Assembly: GCF_004346225.1 (NCBI RefSeq)
Contig: NZ_SMAJ01000006.1
Location: forward strand, 124,001 to 188,000
Length of the DNA stretch: 64,000 nucleotides
Direction: 5' to 3'
DNA from: Paralcaligenes ureilyticus
GTDB lineage: Bacteria; Pseudomonadota; Gammaproteobacteria; Burkholderiales; Burkholderiaceae_B
Shown here: positions 8,395 to 17,091 of the stretch, piece after piece
Layout of the letters: the number at the start of each line of letters is the position of its first letter
How positions within the stretch are numbered: the stretch's first letter is position 1
The notes under the pieces: generated by a model
What the model was told of the DNA's origin: nothing
Database searches by the model: none
What the model saw: the letters and a program-made list of their open reading frames with translations, nothing else
Made by a program: the position numbers and the translations under genes

Positions 8395-10875
8395 TCAGGC
8401 CTTCACGCGTTCCGAGCGCGGGTCGTAAGGCGCTTTCAAATGAAGCGTCGCAGGCAACAGTTCGCCGGCGACATCGATCGCATACCGGCCTGTGCTCAGA
8501 TAGTCGACGCTGGCCGGGCCATCCGGGTTGTTGACATAGCCCATGGCCACCGGGCAACCCAGCGTGTGCCCGAAGGCCGCCGAGGTGACAAAGCCGACCG
8601 GCCGCCCATCGCGCAAAATCGCCTCGCCGCCCCATAGCATGTGCTGCGCCGCGCCGTCGGCGGTCAGCACCACCATGCGCCGGCACGCCGGCTGCTTGCG
8701 CAGTTCCAGCAGCGCGTCGCGCCCGTGGAACGGAATGTCTTTTTTAAGCTTGCAGGCAAATTCGAGCCCCGCCTCGAACGGATTGCAGTCGGGCGTGAGC
8801 TCGCGCCCCCAGGCGCGGTAGCCTTTCTCGATACGCAGCGAATCGATGGCGTAATAACCGGCGTTGACCAGGCCAAACGGTTTGCCCGCCGCGTGCAGTG
8901 TTTCGTACACGCCGACGGCAAATTCGACCGGCACGTAAAGCTCCCAGCCCAGTTCGCCCACATAGGTCAGGCGCGTGGCGCGCACGGTTGCGTAGCCCAG
9001 ATCAACCTCGCGGCTCTGGCCGAACGCAAACGCGGCGTTGCTCCAGTCCGCTTTGGACACGCTCTGCAATAAATCGCGTGCCCGCGGCCCCATGACCGCA
9101 AGCACCGCATACTGGCCGGTCACATCGACCAGCACACAGTGTTTGTCCTGCGGGATCTGCTGTTCGATGTAATCGAAGTCGCGAGTGGTTTGCGCCGACC
9201 CGGTGACGATCAGGTACTGATCGAAGGCCAGCCGGCATAGCGTGAAGTCGGACTCGTACGTGCCGCGGTCATTCAACATGCCGGTATAAACGGTCGTTCC
9301 CGGGGCAACGTCGACATCGTTGGCGACAATGGTTTGCAGCACAGCTTGCGCGTCGCGACCCTTCACCAGGAATTTGGAAAACGAGCTCATGTCGAATAAC
9401 GCCACGGCCTCGCGGCAGGCGCGATGCTCCGCGCCGTTCCACGCCAGCCAATTCTGCTGGCCGAATGTGTAGTCGATGCGGGCCTCATCGGAACTGGGCG
9501 CGAAGAAATTGGCGCGTTCCCAGCCCATCTTGCTGCCAAAGCACGCGCCGTCGTCGCGCAATTGCGTATAAAGCGGTGAACGCCGGAACGGCCGGGCGGT
9601 GTCGAGCTCGCGGTTAGGCCAGGGCATCGCATAGTGCAGGCCCAGCGTTTCCTTGATGCGGTCGTGCAGCCAGACGTCGTTGGCGTTAAAGCGTGCGAAA
9701 CGGCGAATATCGACGGGCCACAGGTCCATCGTCGGCGTACCGGCGGCAATCCATTCGGCTAGCGCCATCCCCGCCCCGCCTGCCGACGCGATGCCCATCG
9801 AATTAAAGCCCGCACCAACGAAAAAGTGCCGCAGTTCGGGCGCTTCGCCAAGAATGAAATTGTTGTCGGGCGTAAACGACTCCGGCCCGTTGTAGAACTG
9901 CTTGATCTGGGCCGTTTCGAGCGCGGGAACACGCTGCAGCGCATTTTCCATCAGCACCTGAAACTGATCCCAATCGTCGGGGAGCAGTTGAAACTCGAAA
10001 TTGTCCGGAATGCCGTCCATGCCCCATGGCTTTGCGTTGGGCTCGAAACCGCCCATCACAAGGCCGCCGACTTCTTCCTTGAAATAAATGTAGCCGTCCG
10101 GATCACGCATCACCGGCAGGTCGGGGTGCACGCCTTCGATGCGTTCGGTCACAATATAGTAGTGCTCGGCCGAATGCAGCGGCACCGCAACATCGGCCAG
10201 CCTGCCAAGCGCCTTGGCCCATTGGCCTGCACAATTGACAACGATTTCCGCCTCGATCGCGCCTTCCTCACCGTCTTTATTGCGCCACGCAAGGCCACTC
10301 ACCTCCCGCCCCCCTGGCGTCTGCCGCGTGTGGATGGCCGTTACCCGGGTGTTTTCAATGATGCGTCCGCCGCGCATGCGGGTGCCGCGCGCAAGCGCCT
10401 GAGTCAAATCGGTCGGGTTCGCCTTGCCGTCGCCAGGCAGCCAGACGGCCCCCAGCAAGTCATCCGTACGCATCGCCGGCCACAGCTCGCCGGCGGCTTT
10501 CGGGCTGATTACCTCGCACTCCACCCCATATGCGCGCGCCACGGCAGCGGTGCGTTTGAGTTGCGTCATGCGCTCGGCCGTGCGCGCCACCGACAACGAC
10601 CCGCATTGCTTCCAGCCGGTAGCCAGGCCGGTATCGGCTTCCAGCCCGGCATAAAGTGCGGTCGAGTAGCGAATCAGACGGGTCATGCTTTCCTGCGCGC
10701 GCAACTGCCCGACCAGGCCGGCCGCGTGCCAGGTTGTGCCGCAAGAGAGCTGGCCTTGTTCGAGCAGGGCCACGTCGGTCCAGCCCATTTTCGTCAGATG
10801 GTAGGCTACAGAGCAGCCGATGATGCCACCGCCGACGATCACCACTCGTGCATGCTGGGGAATACTCGCTGACAT
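8395..10875 (-). CDS. FAD-dependent dehydrogenase fused to GcvT domain (sarcosine/dimethylglycine dehydrogenase type)
   Basis: 826 residues from an ATG preceded by GAGGA. Residues ~9-380 are a DAO-type flavin domain, starting RVVIVGGGIIGCSVAYHLTK. His50 in CGTTWHAAGL matches the histidine that carries covalent FAD in mammalian sarcosine and dimethylglycine dehydrogenases. From about residue 430 to the end is a GcvT aminomethyltransferase fold (FDMSSFSKFLVKG, YTGMLNDRGTYESDFTLCRL, ELGWELYVP), which would pass the one-carbon unit to tetrahydrofolate. The family N-demethylates methylated glycines. It is divergent from a DeoR gene in a phosphonate island, so an N-methylated aminophosphonate is a tempting substrate, but this is unproven. 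Confidence 0.88.
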   Translation of the reverse strand: MSASIPQHARVVIVGGGIIGCSVAYHLTKMGWTDVALLEQGQLSCGTTWHAAGLVGQLRAQESMTRLIRYSTALYAGLEADTGLATGWKQCGSLSVARTAERMTQLKRTAAVARAYGVECEVISPKAAGELWPAMRTDDLLGAVWLPGDGKANPTDLTQALARGTRMRGGRIIENTRVTAIHTRQTPGGREVSGLAWRNKDGEEGAIEAEIVVNCAGQWAKALGRLADVAVPLHSAEHYYIVTERIEGVHPDLPVMRDPDGYIYFKEEVGGLVMGGFEPNAKPWGMDGIPDNFEFQLLPDDWDQFQVLMENALQRVPALETAQIKQFYNGPESFTPDNNFILGEAPELRHFFVGAGFNSMGIASAGGAGMALAEWIAAGTPTMDLWPVDIRRFARFNANDVWLHDRIKETLGLHYAMPWPNRELDTARPFRRSPLYTQLRDDGACFGSKMGWERANFFAPSSDEARIDYTFGQQNWLAWNGAEHRACREAVALFDMSSFSKFLVKGRDAQAVLQTIVANDVDVAPGTTVYTGMLNDRGTYESDFTLCRLAFDQYLIVTGSAQTTRDFDYIEQQIPQDKHCVLVDVTGQYAVLAVMGPRARDLLQSVSKADWSNAAFAFGQSREVDLGYATVRATRLTYVGELGWELYVPVEFAVGVYETLHAAGKPFGLVNAGYYAIDSLRIEKGYRAWGRELTPDCNPFEAGLEFACKLKKDIPFHGRDALLELRKQPACRRMVVLTADGAAQHMLWGGEAILRDGRPVGFVTSAAFGHTLGCPVAMGYVNNPDGPASVDYLSTGRYAIDVAGELLPATLHLKAPYDPRSERVKA

Positions 10876-11108
10876 GTGTTGAGTTTCCTCGAGTTTAATG
10901 TTGAAATGCTCACATATGCATAGATTGCCTCAAAAAACCACTTAATACAACATATTGACTCATGATTGCGAAAAAATCGTGCCTGCAGCAAAGGCAACCG
11001 CTCAGGCTGGAAGCGGGCTGCCGCCAATCTGGCCGCCCTCAACCGGGCTTGCAGTACCCATCCAAAAATGTTACATAAAATTTTCCCTTTCCACGGAATC
11101 CGACTCAC

Positions 11109-11879
11109 ATGAACCGTCAACTCGCCGTCAGCCGCATCGACCACATTTCGCAGGCACTCGATGCAAACGGGTCCGTCAGCGTTGCCGATCTGGCCGCCAA
11201 GCTCGGGGTTTCACGCGAGACTATCCGCCGGGACATCAAGGCATTGGCCGGGCAAGGGCGCGCGAACGTCGTGCACGGCGGCGCGGCGCGGCGTGCCGTG
11301 GCCGAGCCCTCACTGGCTGCCCGTGTCAGTGCAAACACCGCGGGCAAACAGGCCATCGGGCGCCGGGCGGCCAGCCTTGTCAGCGACGGCATGGTCGTGC
11401 TGATCGACTCGGGCTCGACCACCTACAGCATGGGCGCGGCTCTCATGGAGCTCAACAACCTGACCGTCATCACCAACAGCCTGCCCATCGCAACCATGTT
11501 GTGCCGCGCACCCGGTGTAAAGGTCATCATGCTTGGGGGCCAGATCGACCCCAATGACGAGGCGGCGTTCGGCGTGGAAACCATTGCGGCTCTGGCCCAC
11601 TTCCGGGTCGATCTGGCCTTTATCGGCGTGGGCGGCATTTCCCCCGAAGGGGAATTTACCGATTACTCGCGGCTGGCCGCCGAGCAAAGGCATACGATGA
11701 TGAAGACAGGACAGAAGGTTTACATCCTGGCCGATCACTCCAAATTCGAGCACAGCACGCCTGTGCTGATTACCTCCGTGGCGCATATCGCCGGGTTGAT
11801 TGTCGATGAACTTCCGCCCGAGTCCATTGCCCGCGCCGCTATCGCCCAGCACTGGGAAGTCATCGTCGCCAAACAATGA
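11109..11879 (+). CDS. DeoR-family transcriptional regulator
   Basis: 256 residues. The N-terminal DeoR winged helix reads RIDHISQALDANGSVSVADL, then AAKLGVSRETIRRDIKALAG and VVHGGAARR. The C-terminal part has the sugar-phosphate-isomerase-like sensor with LIDSGSTTYSMG, LTVITNSLPIA and ADHSKFEH. DeoR members usually sense phosphorylated small molecules, which fits control of phosphonate catabolism. Its stop overlaps the exporter start (ATGA), and the gene is divergent from the FAD/GcvT dehydrogenase across 233 bp. Confidence 0.9.
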   Translation: MNRQLAVSRIDHISQALDANGSVSVADLAAKLGVSRETIRRDIKALAGQGRANVVHGGAARRAVAEPSLAARVSANTAGKQAIGRRAASLVSDGMVVLIDSGSTTYSMGAALMELNNLTVITNSLPIATMLCRAPGVKVIMLGGQIDPNDEAAFGVETIAALAHFRVDLAFIGVGGISPEGEFTDYSRLAAEQRHTMMKTGQKVYILADHSKFEHSTPVLITSVAHIAGLIVDELPPESIARAAIAQHWEVIVAKQ

Positions 11880-12739
11880 CCGCACCCGCAACGATGGCCC
11901 TTTCGGTCTTTTTCGCCGTGCTGGCCGCGGCGGCGCTTCACGCGGGCTGGAACGCCCTTATCAAGATCAAGCTCGACCCCTTCCTGGCCATGACGCTGAT
12001 CTGCGTCGCCTGCGGCGTGATCGCGCTGCCGGCCCTGTTGATCACGGGCTTGCCTCGCCTAGCGGCATGGCCGTGGGTGGCCGCTTCCGTGCTGATCCAT
12101 TTCGGCTACTACCTTTCCCTGTCCGAGGCGTACCGGCGCGCAGACATGGGGCAAATCTACCCGATCGCGCGCGGCTCTGCGCCGCTCATGACAGCGTGCA
12201 TCTCCCTGCTCGCACTGCAAGACCACATGAGCCCAGGCAATATCGCGGGCATTGCGCTGCTGGGCACGGGAGTAGTGCTTATTTCCCTGCGCGGGCACCG
12301 GCACAAAATGGCGCCCAGCCGTGCCGCCGTGGGCTGCGCGCTGATCACAGCCGCCACCATCGCCGCGTACACCGTGGTCGACGGCGTCGGCGCGCGCATA
12401 TCGAACGACGTGAACGCTTATGCCGCCACGCTTTTCGTCGTCGACACCTTCCCAATGCTGATCTTCTGCCTGTGGCGCAAAGGCCTGCAGGGGATCAGGC
12501 CTGCTTTCGGCTTTCTGCTGCCTGGTCTGGCCGGCGGCGCCATGTCTCTGGCGGCCTACTGGATCGTCATCTGGGCAATGACCGTGGCGCCGATCGCGCT
12601 CGTCGCGGCGGTTCGCGAAACAAGCATATTGTTCGGCGGACTCATTGCCGTCTTTGCCCTCAAAGAACCTTTCACCCGAGTACGAGCCGTTTCGGCCGCG
12701 CTCACCGTCGTCGGCCTGATGCTGATGCGTCTATTCTGA
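11876..12739 (+). CDS. EamA/DMT-family membrane transporter
   Basis: 287 residues with about ten hydrophobic helices and two internally similar halves, typical of the drug/metabolite transporter superfamily. Landmarks are HAGWNALIKIKLDPFLAMTL near the N-terminus, YYLSLSEAYRRADMGQIYPI, RGSAPLMTACISLLAL, and in the second half APIALVAAVRETSILFGGLI and ALKEPFTRVRAVSAALTVVG. Translationally coupled to the DeoR gene by four bases. The substrate is unknown; position upstream of phnW suggests export or import of an aminophosphonate-derived compound. Confidence 0.88.
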   Translation: MTAPATMALSVFFAVLAAAALHAGWNALIKIKLDPFLAMTLICVACGVIALPALLITGLPRLAAWPWVAASVLIHFGYYLSLSEAYRRADMGQIYPIARGSAPLMTACISLLALQDHMSPGNIAGIALLGTGVVLISLRGHRHKMAPSRAAVGCALITAATIAAYTVVDGVGARISNDVNAYAATLFVVDTFPMLIFCLWRKGLQGIRPAFGFLLPGLAGGAMSLAAYWIVIWAMTVAPIALVAAVRETSILFGGLIAVFALKEPFTRVRAVSAALTVVGLMLMRLF

Positions 12740-12770
12740 GACTTCAAGACAGCTACATAATAAGTTACTT

Positions 12771-12817
12771 GTGGTTTAGTGTGGCATATTGACTATTTTT
12801 ATGGTTTGTCTTAGCAT
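12771..12817 (+). promoter_or_regulatory. Promoter module upstream of phnW
   Basis: A sigma70-like promoter with TTGACT at 12789-12794 and TAGCAT at 12812-12817, spacing 17. The 30 bp at 12771-12800 match the module upstream of the phosphonate binding protein gene at 22 of 30 positions, including GTGGTT, TTGAC and ATTTTT. The 10-mer CATATTGACT here (12785-12794) also occurs at 10951-10960 in the DeoR/dehydrogenase gap. Confidence 0.55.
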
Positions 12818-12870
12818 TGTTTCAGTGCGGCACGCTCGAGGCTACACGCCCAACGCAGGACGGACACCCG

Positions 12871-14028
12871 ATGACACATTCCACGCATTCGAAGCCGGCA
12901 GCCTCCGAAACGGGCGATCCGTTTCTTCTTACGCCGGGTCCACTGACCACCTCACGCACCGTCAAAGCGGCGATGGTGCACGACTGGGGCTCGCGTGATG
13001 CCAGTTTCATCGCGATCAACAAGGCCGTACTGACGAGGCTGTGCGAAATCGCCAACGGCGGCGGCGACTACGTAACGGTGCCGATGCAAGGCTCGGGCAC
13101 TTTTGCCGTCGAGGCCATGCTGACAAGCTTTGTGCCGCCCACAGGCAAGGTCCTGGTTCTCATCAACGGCGCGTACGGGCGCCGGGCCAAGCGTATTCTC
13201 GAGATTGCCGGGCGCGAAACGGTCGTTCATGAAACAGCCGAAGATACGCCGCCGGATTTAAACGAGGTCGAGGCCATTCTGAAGGCTACGCCCTCGATTA
13301 CTCACATTTTCACCATCCATTGCGAGACGACCTCGGGGATACTGAACCCCATCGTGCAGATCGGCGCACTCGCGGCCAAATACCGGAAGGGCTATCTGAT
13401 CGATTCGATGAGCGCTTTCGGAGCGCTGCCGCTGGACGCCCGCGCGCTGCACGTCGACGCGCTCGCCGCCTCCTCGAACAAATGCATTGAAGGCGTCCCC
13501 GGACTGGGCTTCGTCGTTTGCCGGCGTGCCGCCCTTGGAGCGTGCAAAGGCAATGCAACAACACTGGTTCTCGATCTCCATGACCAGTGGGCCAATTTCG
13601 AAAAGACCGGGCAATACCGCTTCACGCCACCTATCCATGTCATTGTCGCGTTTCACCAGGCGCTCGAGGAATTCACGGCCGAAGGCGGCGTCGCCGGGCG
13701 CGGCGGGCGCTATCAAAGCAACTGCCGCATTCTTCTCGAAGGCATGACGGCGCTAGGTTTCAAGCCTTTGCTCGCGCCTCACCTACAGGCCCCCATCATC
13801 GTCACCTTCCATATGATGAATCATCCCCGCTTCATCTTCCAGGACTTCTACGACGGCCTCAAGGATCGGGGTTTCATTATCTACCCAGGCAAGTTGACGG
13901 TGGCCGACTCGTTTCGCATCGGCTGCATCGGACGCCTGGGCGAGAAAGAAATGCGCGGCGCGCTGGCCGCCGTGCGCGAGGTTCTGCAGGAAATGGGCGT
14001 GACGGATTCGGCCACCCGGGCTGCTTAA
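12871..14028 (+). CDS. phnW: 2-aminoethylphosphonate:pyruvate aminotransferase PhnW
   Basis: 385 residues from the ATG at 12871, which follows AGGAC; the frame extends to 12817 without support. PhnW is a fold-type I PLP enzyme turning 2-aminoethylphosphonate plus pyruvate into phosphonoacetaldehyde plus alanine. Evidence: DPFLLTPGPLTTSRTVKAAM, MVHDWGSRDASF, VPMQGSGTFAVEAM, CETTSGILNP, and the PLP lysine Lys204 in ASSNKCIEGVPGLGF. The next genes supply PhnA and PhnY, so phosphonoacetaldehyde is oxidised to phosphonoacetate rather than cleaved by PhnX. Confidence 0.95.
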   Translation: MTHSTHSKPAASETGDPFLLTPGPLTTSRTVKAAMVHDWGSRDASFIAINKAVLTRLCEIANGGGDYVTVPMQGSGTFAVEAMLTSFVPPTGKVLVLINGAYGRRAKRILEIAGRETVVHETAEDTPPDLNEVEAILKATPSITHIFTIHCETTSGILNPIVQIGALAAKYRKGYLIDSMSAFGALPLDARALHVDALAASSNKCIEGVPGLGFVVCRRAALGACKGNATTLVLDLHDQWANFEKTGQYRFTPPIHVIVAFHQALEEFTAEGGVAGRGGRYQSNCRILLEGMTALGFKPLLAPHLQAPIIVTFHMMNHPRFIFQDFYDGLKDRGFIIYPGKLTVADSFRIGCIGRLGEKEMRGALAAVREVLQEMGVTDSATRAA

Positions 14029-14039
14029 GGAATGGAATC

Positions 14040-15287
14040 ATGAATCAGCTACACAAATCCGCCATCAACGTGAACGGCCGCGAGTATCGCTACCCGCGCA
14101 TGCCCACCGTGGCGATCTGCCTGGACGGCTCGGAACCTGGCTATATCGAAGAAGCCATCAAGGCGGGGCTGGCGCCCCATCTGGACCGGCTGATGAAAAC
14201 CGGCGCGAATCTGCTCGGAAAATGCGTGATCCCCAGCTTCACCAACCCCAACAATATCTCCATCATTACCGGCCAGCCCCCGAAGCTGCACGGCATTGCG
14301 GGCAATTACTTCTACGACCGCGGCACCGGCGAAGAGGTCATGATGAATGAGGCGCGCTTTTTGCGCGCGCCCACGATTTTCCAGGCTTTCCACGACGCGG
14401 GAGCGAAGGTGGCGGTGGTGACGGCCAAGGACAAGCTGCGCACGCTGCTGGGCAAGGGCCTGGACTTTTCGACCGGGCGAGCGATCGCCTTCTCGGCGGA
14501 AAAGGCCAACCAGGCCACCGAAGCCGATAACGGCATCGGCGACGTCCTGTCGTTCGTCGGCCTGCCGCTGCCCGAGGTGTATTCGGCCGATCTGTCCGAA
14601 TTCGTCTTCGCCGCGGGGGTCAAGCTGCTCAGAAATTTTCACCCCGATCTCATGTACCTCTCGACCACCGACTATGTGCAGCACAAGGCCGCGCCGGGCA
14701 CGAAGAACGCCAACGATTTTTACGCGATGCTCGACCGCTACGTGGGACTGCTCGAAGCGGAAGGGTGTGTTCTGGCGCTCACCGCCGATCACGGCATGAA
14801 CGACAAACACAAGGCCGACGGCTCGCCTGATGTGATGTACCTGCAGGACGTCTTCGACGAATGGATGGGTCAAGGCACGGCGCGCGTGATCCTGCCCATC
14901 ACCGATCCCTATGTCGCCCACCACGGCGCGCTGGGCTCGTTTGCCACGATTTACCTGCCGCAAGGCGCGGACGCCCAAGCCCTGATGGCGCGGCTGCGTG
15001 CGCTCGAAGGGATCGATCTGGCGCTCTCCAACGAGCAAGCGTGCGAGCGCTTCGACCTGCCGCCCGACCGCATCGGCGATATCGTCGTGCTCGCCACGCG
15101 CCACAAGGTCTTTGGCACCAGCGCCAAGCGCCACGATCTATCGGGCCTGAAAGAGCCGCTGCGCTCGCACGGCGGGCTCACCGAGCAGACCGTGCCGCTG
15201 CTGGTCAATCGCAAGGTGGATTGGCCCAAAGAGCGCGAGCCGCGAAATTACGACGTCTTCGCCATTGCCCTCAATCATGTCGCCTGA
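14040..15287 (+). CDS. phnA: Phosphonoacetate hydrolase PhnA
   Basis: 415 residues from the ATG at 14040, 11 bp after phnW and preceded by AAGGA. It belongs to the alkaline phosphatase superfamily. Asp29 in VAICLDGSEP and nucleophile Thr68 in VIPSFTNPNN, then LSTTDYVQHKAAPGT, LTADHGMND and HHGALGS, provide the two-metal site. It hydrolyses phosphonoacetate to acetate and phosphate, the last step of the PhnWYA route. The longer upstream frame to 13587 overlaps phnW and is a shadow. Confidence 0.96.
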   Translation: MNQLHKSAINVNGREYRYPRMPTVAICLDGSEPGYIEEAIKAGLAPHLDRLMKTGANLLGKCVIPSFTNPNNISIITGQPPKLHGIAGNYFYDRGTGEEVMMNEARFLRAPTIFQAFHDAGAKVAVVTAKDKLRTLLGKGLDFSTGRAIAFSAEKANQATEADNGIGDVLSFVGLPLPEVYSADLSEFVFAAGVKLLRNFHPDLMYLSTTDYVQHKAAPGTKNANDFYAMLDRYVGLLEAEGCVLALTADHGMNDKHKADGSPDVMYLQDVFDEWMGQGTARVILPITDPYVAHHGALGSFATIYLPQGADAQALMARLRALEGIDLALSNEQACERFDLPPDRIGDIVVLATRHKVFGTSAKRHDLSGLKEPLRSHGGLTEQTVPLLVNRKVDWPKEREPRNYDVFAIALNHVA

Positions 15288-15339
15288 GGCCGCGAAGCTT
15301 TCCCTGCCCGCCCTCACGCTGCGTGGCGCTGACATCGGT

Positions 15340-15363
15340 GGCAGCCACAAGGGCTGCCGCTAC
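15340..15363 (-). repeat. REP hairpin, subtype A, minus orientation
   Basis: Minus-strand reading: head GTAGC, arm GGCAGCC, loop CTTGT, arm GGCTGCC; identical to the copy at 501. It sits inside the phn operon, in the 126-bp gap between phnA and phnY, where it could cause RNA processing or partial termination. Confidence 0.85.
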
Positions 15364-15413
15364 AAACCCGTCCCCACGTTGCGTGGATCGGAATCGACTT
15401 ACCGAGGTATTTT

Positions 15414-16862
15414 ATGAACGCACCCATGAAGCCCGCCATCCGGCGAGAATCCATGCGTATCGCAGGCAAGCGGGTTGACACCGACGAAGTCATCGAGGTG
15501 TTCAACCCCTATAACAACGAAGTGGTCGGCACGGTTCCGGCGGGCCGCCCCGAACATGTTCGCGAGGCCTTCGCCCGCGCGCGCGCCTATCGCCCCACAC
15601 TCACCCGTTTCGAGCGCCAGCGCATTTTGCAGACGACCGCGGAAATCCTGCGCAACCGCAAGGATGATTTCGCCCGGCTGATTACCGCGGAATCCGGATT
15701 ATGCTGGAAAGACTCGCTCTACGAAGCCAGCCGTGCTTACGATGTGTGGTCGTTCGCGGCCCAGCTCGTTATCAAGGACGACGGCGAAATTTATTCGTGC
15801 GACATCAGCCCCAACGGCAAGAACCGCAAGATATTCACCATGCGTACGCCCCTGCTGGGCGCGATCTCGGCGATCACCCCGTTCAACCATCCGCTGAACA
15901 TGGTCAGCCACAAGCTCGCGCCGGCCATCGCCACCAATAACCGGATCGTGCTTAAACCCACCGAGCTCACGCCCCTGACCGCTCTCGCGCTGGCCGATGT
16001 GCTCTACGAAGCGGGGCTGCCCCCCGAAATGCTGAGCGTCGTCACCGGCAACCCCCGCACCATGGGCGACTCGATGATCACCGATCCCGACTGCGATCTC
16101 GTCACGTTCACCGGGTCGGTGCGGGTCGGCAAATATATCGCCGAAAAGGCCGGCTACCGCCGCGTCGTGCTGGAACTGGGCGGCAACGACCCGCTCATCA
16201 TCATGGCGGACGCCGACCTGGACCGCGCGGCGCTGCTGGCCGTCCAGGGCGCCACCAAAAATTCCGGCCAGCGCTGCACGGCGGTCAAACGCATTCTGGT
16301 CGTCGAGAGCGTCGCCGATGCGTTCGTCGAACGCGTCCTGGTCCACGCCAAGAAACTCAAGTGCGGCGATCCGATGGATCCCTCGGTCGATGTCGGCACG
16401 GTCATCACCGAAGCGGCTGCACAGCTTTTTGAGAGGCGCGTGCAGGACGCCGTTGCCCAGGGCGCCAAGGTGCTGTATGGCGGGCCGCGCCAGGGCGCGC
16501 TGTTCGCCCCGTGCGTGGTCGATCACATCCCGTACAAATGCGAATTGGTGCGCGAAGAGACCTTCGGCCCGGTGATTCCCATCATCCGCGTCCCCGACCA
16601 GATCGAGGAAATCATCCGTATTTCGAATTCGACCGCGTTCGGCCTCTCGTCGGGCGTATGCACCAACCGGCTGGATCACATCACGAAATTCGTCAATGAG
16701 CTCGAAGTGGGCACGGTGAATATCTGGGAGGTTCCCGGCTACCGCATCGAAATGTCGCCGTTTGGCGGCATCAAGGATTCGGGCAACGGCTACAAGGAGG
16801 GCATCGTGGAGGCGATGAAGAGTTATACCAACGTGCGCACCTGGTCAATGCCATGGGCTTGA
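15414..16862 (+). CDS. phnY: Phosphonoacetaldehyde dehydrogenase PhnY
   Basis: 482 residues of the NAD(P)-dependent aldehyde dehydrogenase family, with catalytic Cys288 in [11 protein letters not shown] and general base Glu254 in [10 protein letters not shown], cofactor segment [14 protein letters not shown] and C-terminal [16 protein letters not shown]. Its place after phnW and phnA identifies it as the enzyme oxidising phosphonoacetaldehyde to phosphonoacetate. It begins 126 bp after phnA, with a REP in between, an unusually wide gap for this otherwise tight operon. Confidence 0.94.
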   Translation: MNAPMKPAIRRESMRIAGKRVDTDEVIEVFNPYNNEVVGTVPAGRPEHVREAFARARAYRPTLTRFERQRILQTTAEILRNRKDDFARLITAESGLCWKDSLYEASRAYDVWSFAAQLVIKDDGEIYSCDISPNGKNRKIFTMRTPLLGAISAITPFNHPLNMVSHKLAPAIATNNRIVLKPTELTPLTALALADVLYEAGLPPEMLSVVTGNPRTMGDSMITDPDCDLVTFTGSVRVGKYIAEKAGYRRVVLELGGNDPLIIMADADLDRAALLAVQGATKNSGQRCTAVKRILVVESVADAFVERVLVHAKKLKCGDPMDPSVDVGTVITEAAAQLFERRVQDAVAQGAKVLYGGPRQGALFAPCVVDHIPYKCELVREETFGPVIPIIRVPDQIEEIIRISNSTAFGLSSGVCTNRLDHITKFVNELEVGTVNIWEVPGYRIEMSPFGGIKDSGNGYKEGIVEAMKSYTNVRTWSMPWA

Positions 16863-16877
16863 GACAATGTCGTTGTT

Positions 16878-16923
16878 GTGGTTCTTTTTGATATCTTGAC
16901 CATTTTTTTGGAAATACTATACT
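16878..16923 (+). promoter_or_regulatory. Promoter module upstream of the aminoethylphosphonate transporter operon
   Basis: TTGACC at 16896-16901 and TATACT at 16918-16923 with 16-bp spacing form a good sigma70 promoter. The 30 bp at 16878-16907 repeat the phnW module (12771-12800) at 22 of 30 positions, which suggests one regulator for both operons. Confidence 0.6.
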
Positions 16924-16997
16924 TTTCTCAATCATCATCCCTCATGTCATAGGCATGACACGAACAGAAGGCAAAGTATAGGAAATTAAGGAGGGTA

Positions 16998-17025
16998 GAT
17001 CGTCTCGGCACAAGCCGGGACGATC
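16998..17025 (+). other. Stem-loop in the leader of the phosphonate transporter operon
   Basis: Two 12-base arms, GATCGTCTCGGC and GCCGGGACGATC, pair with one mismatch around an ACAA loop. A GTAG precedes and overlaps the first base, but arms and length differ from the REP family. No U-tract follows, so it does not look like a terminator. It lies between promoter and first gene and may be an mRNA leader structure. Confidence 0.55.
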
Positions 17026-17091
17026 GAGTATCCGCAATAAATAAGTAAAAAGTTCTCTCTGCATTCCAACTCAACGCAAGGAAGGATGAAC

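Noticed and set aside
13587-14039. In-frame N-terminal extension of phnA
   Set aside because: Overlaps phnW in another frame and the real start at 14040 has AAGGA and family-typical N-terminus.
16998-17025. Leader hairpin as a rho-independent terminator of phnY
   Set aside because: No T-run follows the stem and it lies downstream of a good promoter for the next operon.
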